Shown: piece by piece, positions 24,324 to 32,143 of the stretch
Layout: the number at the start of each line of letters is the position of its first letter
How positions within the stretch are numbered: position 1 is the first letter of the stretch
DNA from: CAMAXB01 sp964476565
GTDB lineage: Bacteria; Verrucomicrobiota; Verrucomicrobiia; Opitutales; Opitutaceae
Assembly (NCBI GenBank): GCA_964476565.1
Contig: CAYZBG010000040.1
Span: 1 to 45,772 of the forward strand
Length of the DNA: 45,772 nt
Direction of reading: 5' to 3'
The notes under the pieces: generated by a model
What the model was told of the DNA's origin: nothing
The model's database searches: none
The model's input: the letters and a program-made list of their open reading frames with translations, nothing else
Made by a program: the position numbers and the translations under genes

Positions 24324-24634
24324 ACGAGGCCGTCGTCGCGTCCATCAGGGAAGCCACCTTCCGCTTGGAGGAAATCGAGGTGGCCCTGGAAGCAATCAAT
24401 GAGAAGTTGAGGGCATCGCCTGCATTCATGCTCGCGGTGCAGGGCCTGCGAAAGAACATCGAGCAGATCGAGTTCGATGCCGTTGGCGGCGCACCGGAGC
24501 GGCACGCGTACTACTCCGCGCTCGTCGGGCTTTCAGCGACCTACTCGTCGATCTGTGTGGCGCTCTTCAGGAATCCCGCGAGTGAGTTCATGTTGGTGCC
24601 GGTCCATCGTGCGTACGGAGACCAGCGAGACTAG
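24320..24634 (+). CDS. Hypothetical protein of the element
   Basis: A 104-residue protein, helical in its first half (MNEAVVASIREATFRLEEIE, then VALEAINEKLRASPAF) and more mixed after that. Its place just before the tape measure is where tail assembly chaperones are often found, but no similarity to these can be claimed. The ATG at 24320 overlaps the previous stop (ATGA). It ends on a stop that is also overlapped by the small minus-strand ORF at 24631-24735. Confidence 0.5.
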   Translation: MNEAVVASIREATFRLEEIEVALEAINEKLRASPAFMLAVQGLRKNIEQIEFDAVGGAPERHAYYSALVGLSATYSSICVALFRNPASEFMLVPVHRAYGDQRD

Positions 24635-24735
24635 TCGCCGTCGAACGGCGGACACCAGGGACCACGAAACGCCCACACGACGAGCAGCACTATAAGCAAA
24701 GCGAGGCAACCGAGTACGAACAGACCGCCACCCAT
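24631..24735 (-). CDS. Possible 34-residue membrane peptide antisense to the operon
   Basis: In the 139-base gap before the tape measure, the minus strand encodes a 34-residue peptide with a single hydrophobic helix (GLFVLGCLALLIVLLVVWAF) followed by a short tail with PWCPPFDGD. The layout (short N-terminus, one helix, charged end) fits small membrane peptides such as type I toxins or holin-like proteins. No convincing Shine-Dalgarno or promoter is seen, so it may be chance. Confidence 0.28.
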   Translation of the reverse strand: MGGGLFVLGCLALLIVLLVVWAFRGPWCPPFDGD

Positions 24736-24773
24736 ACTCGAACCCTAATCTCACGCTTCGATCTACGTCAACC

Positions 24774-26825
24774 ATGAGCACCACCGCCGCCACTCTAGAA
24801 ATCCTGATCGATATTCGTTCGCGCCTCGATGCTTTGACGAAGACGCAAAACGAAATCCGCGGGTTCAATCAGGACCTCGTCAAGTCGCAGGATGAGTTTC
24901 GAAAGGCACGGGAAGAATCGAATTCATTCGGTAACCTGATGCGGACCGGGCTCGGGATCGACGTCGCCCGCCGCGGCCTCGGGCTGCTCCTTGGCACTTT
25001 ACGCCAGGCTTCGCTCGGCGCAATTGAGGTTGCCCAGCAACTGAAGGCCACCGCCGGTAATTTGGAGATGTCGGTCGAGGGGTATCAGGTACTGCGCTAC
25101 ATGGTGATGGCTGCGGATGGGGATGTGCAGGCCCTCACAGGCGCCCTAAATGATCAGCAAAAGAGCCTGGTGGCGGCGCGCAACATCACGAGCCCAGCTG
25201 CCGCTGCATATCGGCAGCTTGGACTCGATGCCGCGCGTTTGGCCAATATGCCTTTGGAACGGCAGTTTGAGGCTATCGCGATCGCCGTAGGGCGGGCCAC
25301 TGACAAGCAGGCTGCGTACACTGCTGCTGGTCAAATTCTCGGAACAAAACATGTCCCTAAGTTGCGCGCAGCGCTCTCCGAACTTGCGACTCAAGGCTTC
25401 GACAAGGTGGCAGCGAGCGCCGAGCGATCGGGCCGCGTGATGAGTGAGGAAGCGGTCGCTCGCCTGGCAGCTGCGCGGCAGGCATGGGATGACATGTGGA
25501 CGATGCTGAAGATCAAGGCCGGCGAGGATATCGCCGGCGTGCTCCGCCTCGCGGGGCAGCCCCTAAACATGGCCAGAGCTGAAGGGCCGAGTACAGTACA
25601 GCAGCAGGCTGCCGAACGACTAGCGCACCAGCGCCGAAACCTCGCAGATGCTACCGAACTTCTCGCAGAGAACGAGGTTAAGCTCTCGCTGCTCGTTGGG
25701 CGATCGGACCTCACAGACAGCGAAAAGCACACGCCTATACTCGGATTCTATCAGGACATGATCAGGCTGTTGGAACGGGTCATCGAACTGCGGAGACTAG
25801 AGGGAGGGATGCCGCTCGCAGTCGAAGACCAGGAGACCATCGAGGATCGAAAAAAGGAGCTCCTCGGCCTTGAAGAGAGGCTCGGAAATCTGCGTAACCT
25901 TCGAGACCAAAAGCTCGGAGTCGGTGCGCGTACGCGCTTTGAGGAAACCCAGGAACGATTCGAGCAGTTCCGAGGATCAACGTCGCCAACGATGGCGTCC
26001 AGCCGTGATCCCCGCTACAACATCGGGGAGGGGCTCGACGCCGGTGCGATGGAATGGGCGATCAGCCTTGGGACTGCCGGAGAGCAGGCTGCTATGCTAA
26101 TGAACACATCGCTCGGCAGTACCGTTCAGGGCATCTCGGACGGGATTTACGGCTGGGTTACGGGCACTGGCGACTTTGGGGACGCGCTACTCGATATCGG
26201 TGATTCAATCCTCAAGCAGCTCCTCGATACCATCGTGCAAATGGGCGTGCAGTGGGTCATCACAGGCGGCCTTGCGAAGGCCACGATGACAGGTATCTCC
26301 GCCTTAAGCTCGACGCTTCGCAGGAAGGACGTTGCAGAGTCCATAGCGGCGGAGACCGCAAAAAAGCCCGCTTTATTCTCGAACATGTTTGCGGCAAACG
26401 CTGGCTCCTTTGGCGCCTCCGCCGTCATCGGCCTGGCGATCCTCGCCGCGCTTATGGCGGCCTTCGGTGGCTTTGCTGACGGCGGCTACACTGGCGACGG
26501 CGGCAAGTACGAGCCGGCCGGAGTCGTCCATAAAGGCGAGTACGTGCTCTCACAGAGCCACCTTGGATTGCTCGGTGGCCCCCAAGCAGTGGAGGCTATG
26601 CTTGGCCATGCTTCAGCGCCCGTAAGGTCAGTCGGCGTACCTCCCCCGATTTTCTCGGGCACCGGTGGTGCCGGCGCCGCGTCGAGCGGACGCCCGCAGC
26701 GCTTCGTGTTCGTCGACAACCGGAACCCCGACTTGATCGAACAGGCGATGAATGATCCGCGATTCGAAAACATCCTGAAGCGGATCATCACGAACAATCC
26801 CGGCGACTTCGGGATCGCGACATAA
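24774..26825 (+). CDS. Tail length tape measure protein
   Basis: A 683-residue protein with the layout of phage tape measures: N-terminal coiled coil (about residues 5-50, LEILIDIRSRLDALTKTQNE), a helical region with QVLRYMVMAADGDVQALTGAL, GRATDKQAAYTAAGQILG and AARQAWDDMWTMLKIKAGED, a further coiled coil near 330-400, hydrophobic segments near residues 480-505 and 535-565, and the typical C-terminal motif FADGGYTGDGGKYEPAGVVH followed by KGEYVLSQSHLGLLGG. It is rather short for the family; if functional it would specify a short tail. Its TAA shares one base with the ATG of the next gene, so it is directly coupled to the transposition genes. Confidence 0.82.
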   Translation: MSTTAATLEILIDIRSRLDALTKTQNEIRGFNQDLVKSQDEFRKAREESNSFGNLMRTGLGIDVARRGLGLLLGTLRQASLGAIEVAQQLKATAGNLEMSVEGYQVLRYMVMAADGDVQALTGALNDQQKSLVAARNITSPAAAAYRQLGLDAARLANMPLERQFEAIAIAVGRATDKQAAYTAAGQILGTKHVPKLRAALSELATQGFDKVAASAERSGRVMSEEAVARLAAARQAWDDMWTMLKIKAGEDIAGVLRLAGQPLNMARAEGPSTVQQQAAERLAHQRRNLADATELLAENEVKLSLLVGRSDLTDSEKHTPILGFYQDMIRLLERVIELRRLEGGMPLAVEDQETIEDRKKELLGLEERLGNLRNLRDQKLGVGARTRFEETQERFEQFRGSTSPTMASSRDPRYNIGEGLDAGAMEWAISLGTAGEQAAMLMNTSLGSTVQGISDGIYGWVTGTGDFGDALLDIGDSILKQLLDTIVQMGVQWVITGGLAKATMTGISALSSTLRRKDVAESIAAETAKKPALFSNMFAANAGSFGASAVIGLAILAALMAAFGGFADGGYTGDGGKYEPAGVVHKGEYVLSQSHLGLLGGPQAVEAMLGHASAPVRSVGVPPPIFSGTGGAGAASSGRPQRFVFVDNRNPDLIEQAMNDPRFENILKRIITNNPGDFGIAT

Positions 26826-27208
26826 TGGCCCCTCACCAAGAACAACTCCTGGGCGTATGGAGGGATCATCTGGATGCCCTTCTTCCCCGCCGGCCGCTAT
26901 TGCGGGCAGACGAAATCGCCTCCGCCGTCGGCGTCAATCAACGGACGATCCACCGGCTCTTCGAGACCTATGATCTCTCGGGGCTCGCCGCGCTCCCTGG
27001 GCACTCGATAAACTCAGGGACAGGGAAGCGCGCTCATCGCCGGTACCGCCGCGACGGCGTTATTCTATGGCTCGCAGATACCGCGAACTACACCCCGCAG
27101 GATATGCGGCACCGTCTCATTTCAGTCATGGCCCGCCAGACACTCGCTGATTTGGTGCTCCTGCAACAGGCCTTGGGCGAGATCATCAATAAGAGGAGGG
27201 CGTCGTGA
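26825..27208 (+). CDS. HTH protein coupled to the transposase
   Basis: A 127-residue protein with a helix-turn-helix (LLRADEIASAVGVNQRTIHR, then LFETYDLSGLAALPG), followed by a basic stretch (GTGKRAHRRYRRDG) and a C-terminal helical part (MARQTLADLVLLQQALGEII). It starts on the last base of the tape measure stop, and its own stop overlaps the transposase GTG by 4 bases. Possible roles are end-binding or regulation of transposition; a MerR-like regulator is an alternative. Confidence 0.6.
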   Translation: MAPHQEQLLGVWRDHLDALLPRRPLLRADEIASAVGVNQRTIHRLFETYDLSGLAALPGHSINSGTGKRAHRRYRRDGVILWLADTANYTPQDMRHRLISVMARQTLADLVLLQQALGEIINKRRAS

Positions 27209-29595
27209 ATCGGTTCACCTTGAATGCGTCCCCTGCACCGGCCTCGCGTGCGCTGCCGAAGGAATCGCCCACGGCGGAGCCCCCCGGATCTAGTGTCACC
27301 CTATGCCAGAAAACCCCGGATTTGCCCATTGCAAGCGCTGCAAGGGGCCTCCGGGTGTGCGATCACAAGCCCGCATTGCCTGCTTGTGAGTCTGGGTCCC
27401 CTCCCCCCGGATCCAAACCGCCGGGCCTACCCTCCGTTGGAAGCTCTGCCTGGAATCGTCTCAATGCCCGTACGAAGCAGTACGCGCACCGGCTCCGCCA
27501 GGCGCTCGCCTCGGCGCTGGAACTCCATGCCTCGGGGCGCTGGGGGCGTGACGAAATCGAAGGCGCCGGCCGTCGCGACTACGCCCGCGTGTTCGGCCGG
27601 GAGATCTCGGCGAAGCAGTTCTGGAGGCTTTTCGACCAGGTAATCGAGCGCGCGGGGGAGGGCCGTCGGTTTGACGACCTCGCCCTCTACCTGCCGGGGC
27701 GTATTTCGGCCACGCCCGCCAAGTCGAAGTTCGACCGCCTGGCGAAGGACATGCCCAACCTGTCGGCGGCGATTCGAGGCGTCCGGGATTCGAACGCGCC
27801 AACGGACCCCGAGACTCTCCTTGTGTGGGATGCGGCCATGAACGACTACCAGCGTCTGATCGACGGCGGGGTGCTCGATGGCCGTGCGCGCCGGCGCGTA
27901 GTCGCGGCCTTGGATGCATCGGGACTCCCCCTGTCGCGCACCCGCGACGCGTTGCGGAAGAGTTTTGCGGGGAAGCTCGCGCGGTGGATCGAGGGCGGCC
28001 GCAAGCCTTCGGCGATCCAGGATCGGCGCGGGATGCAGTCCGGGCGACGTCACGATCTCCCCCTGAGCGACGAGGATAGAAAAGTGCTACTTGCACGGGC
28101 CGTGCACGGCAATCTCTCCCAGGCCTGGCGGACTGCACTCCGCGAGGGCGCGCTGTCACCCGCCCTCGTCCAGCACTACATTTCAAATCCGTCGAGCAAG
28201 TCCTACGTGCCCCAACGAGTGCGCGATCTTCTCGGACCTGAGGTGCGGATGCTCTACGACATCCATCGCGGGCCGCGCCAGGCTGCGCTCAAGGGTGCGT
28301 ACATCACTCGCGACTGGTCGTCGGTGACTCCGGGGGACTGGTATTCTGCCGACGACACGACTCTCCCTCTCTACTACTGGGAGGATGATGAACAGGGAAA
28401 CCCTCGGGTGCTACGCGGGCAGTGTCTGATCACGATCGATTGCCGCACGGATCGGGTGCTTGGATTTGCCCTGCACAGCGAACGAAACTACACCGCGAAG
28501 GTTATCCGCGGACTCATCCTCAAAACGCACGACACCTATGGACTGCCTCGGGTCGGTTTTTTCTTCGAGAGGGGCACTTGGGCCAGTTCAAAGCTTCTGA
28601 AGGGAGCGGCCGACGAGATCCCAAGTGACGAGACCGAAGTCGGCCTCCGCGAGTTCGTGACTTTCAAGCATGCGAAGCCGGGCAACGCCCGTGCGAAGAC
28701 CGTCGAGCGTGTCATCGGGTTGTTGCAGGATCGCATGGGCGACCAGCCTGGATACTGCGGGCGGAACGAGCAGGTCGAGAAGTTCGAGCGCCTGCAGCGC
28801 GATCTCCTCGACGCCCGATCTGCGCGGTCTCATCCCAGCGAGTTCCTCCTTCACCGCGACGAATGGGTCCAGCGACTCAGCGACCTCTGCGATGCGTATA
28901 ATCACGAACCGCAGCAAGGTGGGCGGCTTGCGGGCCTCTCGCCAAAAGAGGCGTGGGAAAAGCTCTTCGATTTCAATCAGCCCCTTTTGCGGCTGTCGCC
29001 CGAGACCCGCTACATCCTCTCCAATCACCGGCGCCCGCTCAAGGTGACAAAGAACGGGATCTGCGTTCAGATCGGAAAGGAGCGCACCTGGTTTCGCAAC
29101 GAAGCGACCGGCCGCCTGATCGAGCGGACCGTGCAAGTCTACTTCGATCCCGAAGACTTAAGCAGCGTGTTCATCAAACTGAACTCCTCGGACAAGGAGG
29201 CCATCGTGGTGCCGGCCGCGCCGGTTATACCCGCGATGTCTGCCACGCCCGATCAACTCCGCGACGCCCAGGCGAGCGTGAATGCACACAACCGGCCGGC
29301 GCGTACGATCTACAAGGAAATCAAGCCGTACTTCCCCAAGAACGGCCCGTCGCATTTCCGGAAGGTGGTCGCCGATGCGGAGTCGGTGGAACTCGCTCAG
29401 GAAGTCGCCGCGGACCAGCAGGCGATCCGTGAGGAGCAGGGTGCCGCGCAGAAGGTCGAGCGCCAGCTCGCCAGCAAACGGCGGAGGTTTGGCGTCACGC
29501 CGGCCCAAGACCACCTCTCGAAAGAGCGCCAGCTCGTCGGGTACAGCCTGCTCGAGGACGCATCGCGGGAAGATCTATCGACCGTTCGCGACTGA
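27205..29595 (+). CDS. MuA-like DDE transposase
   Basis: A 796-residue transposase of the Mu/Tn552 type. A Pro-rich N-terminal 80 residues is followed by helical DNA-binding regions (about 85-360), the RNase H-like core (about 370-610), a beta-barrel-like region with KNGICVQIGKERTWF, and a helical C-terminus (about 660-796) with GPSHFRKVVADAESVELAQE. In the core the first acidic residue is D383 or D384 (WYSADDTTLPLYYW) and the third is E501 (NARAKTVERVIG). At the second position, where Asp in a DNG-type motif is usual, the sequence is FFFERGTW with E455. Whether this is a family variant or a damaged site is not clear. Start GTG 27205 overlaps the HTH gene. Confidence 0.85.
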   Translation: MNRFTLNASPAPASRALPKESPTAEPPGSSVTLCQKTPDLPIASAARGLRVCDHKPALPACESGSPPPGSKPPGLPSVGSSAWNRLNARTKQYAHRLRQALASALELHASGRWGRDEIEGAGRRDYARVFGREISAKQFWRLFDQVIERAGEGRRFDDLALYLPGRISATPAKSKFDRLAKDMPNLSAAIRGVRDSNAPTDPETLLVWDAAMNDYQRLIDGGVLDGRARRRVVAALDASGLPLSRTRDALRKSFAGKLARWIEGGRKPSAIQDRRGMQSGRRHDLPLSDEDRKVLLARAVHGNLSQAWRTALREGALSPALVQHYISNPSSKSYVPQRVRDLLGPEVRMLYDIHRGPRQAALKGAYITRDWSSVTPGDWYSADDTTLPLYYWEDDEQGNPRVLRGQCLITIDCRTDRVLGFALHSERNYTAKVIRGLILKTHDTYGLPRVGFFFERGTWASSKLLKGAADEIPSDETEVGLREFVTFKHAKPGNARAKTVERVIGLLQDRMGDQPGYCGRNEQVEKFERLQRDLLDARSARSHPSEFLLHRDEWVQRLSDLCDAYNHEPQQGGRLAGLSPKEAWEKLFDFNQPLLRLSPETRYILSNHRRPLKVTKNGICVQIGKERTWFRNEATGRLIERTVQVYFDPEDLSSVFIKLNSSDKEAIVVPAAPVIPAMSATPDQLRDAQASVNAHNRPARTIYKEIKPYFPKNGPSHFRKVVADAESVELAQEVAADQQAIREEQGAAQKVERQLASKRRRFGVTPAQDHLSKERQLVGYSLLEDASREDLSTVRD

Positions 29596-29608
29596 TAAGG
29601 GACCGATC

Positions 29609-31132
29609 ATGCCAACACGTCGTCAAAATCCCGATACACATACCTTTCGACAAGCGGCCTTCGCCTCTTCGGTAGAGCACGAACGCGGAATCCTGGGCAA
29701 CTTGGTTGCGGGCCGTTGCCAGAAGGTTTCCGACCCCGAGGAGATCGCGATTCTCTGGTGGCTTCAGCAGATTTCATGGAGGGAGGGAGGCCTGGAGAAG
29801 TTCGCCGAGGACTTTCTCGAGAAGAACGAATGGAGGGTCGGAACCGCCTCGATGCACCGTTTTGGTTTTGCGCCGGGGCAACTCTATGATGCCGCCCAGG
29901 TGCGGGTTGTCCGAGGCGAGATTGAAGAGGAGCCGGAGGCCCTCTGGGAGTTTCTCTGCAGGGGCGAGACCAAGCAGGCGTTGGTGGACCCTCTCAATAT
30001 GTCGGCCGCCGAGATCTACACGTCGCGCGAAGAGGCTGACGCGTTTCCCTCGCATCACCCGGCCGAGTCGTTCTTGCGAAAGTGCGGCTTAGCGCCCGAA
30101 CGACTGGCTGAAACCCTAAAGCGAGCGCTCGTCGATCCCGCGAGTCCTTCGTTGCGTAAGGGCCTCTGGAATCTCCCGACGCTTTGGGATGCCTTGGTCG
30201 AATGGCGCGACCTCGAGGCCGCAGAGGTGGATTCGAAGCTCGTCGAAACCGAAGTCACCCGACAGATCGCCGAGGAGTTGGACTTTGCATTGGAGAGTCG
30301 TGACTTCGTTGTGATCGAAGGACGTGAAGGCATCGGAAAGAGCGAGGGTGCTCGCGCATGGTGCCGGCGGCATGTTGGTCGCGCGATCTACGTTCAACTG
30401 GAGTCAGGTGTGGATGAGACCACGCTATTTCGCTCGATTGCACGGCGGATCGGTACCGCGTGCTCTTACCAGCGCAAGTGCGTCGAAATGCGGGCGCGCA
30501 TCCAGGACGCGCTTCAGCCTGGGCATTTGATGCTCGTTCTCGACGAAGCCCATTTTCTTTGGCCCCAGAGCGGCCGCTCGGAGCGGGCGGCGCCCAAGAG
30601 GTTGGACTGGCTACGGACGGCGCTGGTCGATTTCGGCGTGCCGGTAGCCCTGATCAGCACGCCGCAGTATTTCGCCAACGCATGTGACCGGTTCCTTAAG
30701 GGTGGCTGGAATGCGGGCCAGATCCTACGGAGGGTTATGCGGACGGCCCGGTTGCCGGACACGCTTTGTCCTGCCGATGCCATCAAGCTTGCGGGAGCCT
30801 ACTTCCCAGGGATGCCGGATGCTCTCCTGAAACGCGTCGCGGGCACGGCGATTCTCTCGGCCGGTCACCTGACGACGTTCTCCCATCTGCGGAAGCGCGT
30901 CGACTTCTGGGCGCGCCGGCGCCCAGGAGCGGCCGAGCGCGAACTGCTTGAGGCCGCCCTCGAAGAGATCAACCCGGCACTGGCAAGACCCGCGCCGGCG
31001 CCTGGCAAGGGCGTTGCACACGCCCCGCAACCGGCCGGCAGAGACCGTGCCACCTCAGTTTCCGGCTCCGCCTTGGTGCCGGCGAATCGTACTGCAAGCC
31101 CCCAACTCCGCCCGGATCCGATCATGACCTGA
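29609..31132 (+). CDS. MuB-like AAA ATPase (transposition target selector)
   Basis: A 507-residue protein. The first 220 residues form a helical domain including SWREGGLEKFAEDFLEKNEW, unlike the small N-terminus of MuB. The AAA domain has Walker A IEGREGIGKSEG (Lys244), Walker B LMLVLDEAH (D312, E313), and a sensor-like LISTPQYF segment. A Pro/Ala-rich tail closes the protein. MuB-type ATPases bind target DNA and activate the transposase. Start ATG 29609, 13 bases after the transposase stop; the open frame extends upstream only over the transposase. It is the last gene before the right end, 131 bases away. Confidence 0.82.
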   Translation: MPTRRQNPDTHTFRQAAFASSVEHERGILGNLVAGRCQKVSDPEEIAILWWLQQISWREGGLEKFAEDFLEKNEWRVGTASMHRFGFAPGQLYDAAQVRVVRGEIEEEPEALWEFLCRGETKQALVDPLNMSAAEIYTSREEADAFPSHHPAESFLRKCGLAPERLAETLKRALVDPASPSLRKGLWNLPTLWDALVEWRDLEAAEVDSKLVETEVTRQIAEELDFALESRDFVVIEGREGIGKSEGARAWCRRHVGRAIYVQLESGVDETTLFRSIARRIGTACSYQRKCVEMRARIQDALQPGHLMLVLDEAHFLWPQSGRSERAAPKRLDWLRTALVDFGVPVALISTPQYFANACDRFLKGGWNAGQILRRVMRTARLPDTLCPADAIKLAGAYFPGMPDALLKRVAGTAILSAGHLTTFSHLRKRVDFWARRRPGAAERELLEAALEEINPALARPAPAPGKGVAHAPQPAGRDRATSVSGSALVPANRTASPQLRPDPIMT

Positions 31133-31218
31133 ACAAGCCGGGCGCCTCCGCGTCCGCTACCGCCGATTTTTTGAGAAACACGGTTGGCAGCGGGCGCTTT
31201 CTGCTGCCCGGATTTCTT

Positions 31219-31234
31219 GGACAAGTTCCGCGAA
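31219..31234 (-). repeat. Internal end site R2 (partial)
   Basis: The reverse complement reads TTCGCGGAACTTGTCC, matching the end-site core TTCGCGGAAnACTTnTCC with a two-base deletion. It lies 4 bases inside R1 in the same orientation. Confidence 0.5.
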
Positions 31235-31237
31235 AAA

Positions 31238-31263
31238 CCGGAGAAGTTTTCAGCGAAGATACA
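31238..31263 (-). repeat. Right terminal repeat R1
   Basis: The reverse complement begins TGTATCTTCGCTGAA and ends TTCTCCGG, matching L1 in 21 of 26 positions with inverted orientation. It marks the right end of the element, 50 bases before the CPBP protease start. Confidence 0.82.
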
Positions 31264-31312
31264 TTTCTCTCTTTACTCACCGGGGCCGACGCGGGAGGGG
31301 ATATCACGCTCA

Positions 31313-32047
31313 ATGATGAAGGGTAGACTCTCGCTCTTGGTGACGTTGCTTGGCATGCCTGGAGTGGTGGCCACTGCTTGGCTGGCGGTGCCGATGCTTG
31401 TCCAAGGCACGACCCTACCGGTACCGTTGCAGGCATTGCAGATCGGGGCAGCGATCCAGGGGGCGGTGCTCGTGGTGATCGCGTCCATCCTTGGGTCCTT
31501 CCTCGCACCGAAAGTAGATCTGTCGGCTCCGGTGCTCTCGGCGGCGTTGGCGCGTCGCGACCTCCTTGCTGCGTTGCGACCGCAGCTGTTGCCTGGTCTC
31601 GCGGGAGGATGTTTAGGCGCTGCGGTGATCATTGCGTTCCATCGGTTCGTGCCGAGTTCTCTTTCGTTTCTCACGGATCGTGAACCCCTGCCTCTCGTCG
31701 TGCGGGTGCTCTACGGCGGTTTAACCGAGGAGATCCTCATCCGCTGGGGACTTATGACGGTGATTACGTGGGGAGCGTGGCGGCTGTTCCAGCGCAACCG
31801 GCCCAAACCATCGGGTGCGATCGTGTGGGCAGCGATCGGAGTGAGTGCAATGATCTTTGGTGCGTCTCACGTGCCGGCATTGGCACCGGCGATGCCTACG
31901 CTTTCCGGCGTCGCCGTGGCCTACGTCACCTTTGCCAATGCAGGTTTTGGCGTCGTGGCTGGATGGCTTTTCTGGCGGCACGGGCTTGAGGCTGCGATCA
32001 TCGCACACGTCCTCGCCCATGTGCTGGCGTACCTGATACGCGGCTAG
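31313..32047 (+). CDS. CPBP-family intramembrane protease
   Basis: A 244-residue membrane protein of the CPBP (CAAX protease and bacteriocin-processing) family. About six to eight hydrophobic helices are visible. The catalytic motifs are EEILIRWGLMT (Glu-Glu and Arg), IFGASHVPAL (His) and EAAIIAHVLAHVLAYL (His). Start at ATG 31313 (MMKGRLSLLVTLL) with a purine-rich stretch GGAGGGG 12 bases upstream. The same frame is open back to 31184, but that part lies inside the transposable element and gives no membrane helix. The element sits between this gene and its upstream neighbour tRNA-Leu and may have displaced its promoter. Confidence 0.85.
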   Translation: MMKGRLSLLVTLLGMPGVVATAWLAVPMLVQGTTLPVPLQALQIGAAIQGAVLVVIASILGSFLAPKVDLSAPVLSAALARRDLLAALRPQLLPGLAGGCLGAAVIIAFHRFVPSSLSFLTDREPLPLVVRVLYGGLTEEILIRWGLMTVITWGAWRLFQRNRPKPSGAIVWAAIGVSAMIFGASHVPALAPAMPTLSGVAVAYVTFANAGFGVVAGWLFWRHGLEAAIIAHVLAHVLAYLIRG

Positions 32048-32143
32048 GCGTCGGTCGCCGGGAACCTTAGGCCACACCGCGACCCGCCCTGTGCTTGCGA
32101 TGGGTAGGTGCGGCGGCCAACGTCGGCACCTCTTCTGTTGCCC

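Larger units (their letters stand above)
19666..31263 (+). mobile_element. Mu-type transposable element (compact prophage or phage satellite)
   Basis: An 11.6-kb element bounded by imperfect inverted ends, 5'-TGT...ACA-3' (21 of 26 positions match). It carries a MuA-like DDE transposase and a MuB-like AAA ATPase at its right end, a leftward XRE repressor near its left end and a rightward operon from 20632 to 31132 between them. Phage structural genes are limited to a capsid-decoration-like protein and a tail tape measure; no terminase, portal, protease, major capsid, sheath or lysis gene is recognisable. The flanking 5-mers (GGAGT left, TTTCT right) do not match, so no target duplication is visible. 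Interior DNA is visibly less GC-rich than the flanking genes. Confidence 0.85.

Noticed and set aside
29282..29608. Upstream extension of the MuB-like frame
   Set aside because: It overlaps the transposase C-terminus in another frame and is Arg/Ser-rich without a domain; ATG 29609 is directly after the transposase stop.
31184..31312. N-terminal extension of the CPBP protease into the element
   Set aside because: It would begin inside the transposable element and has no membrane-like segment; ATG 31313 begins the first helix.
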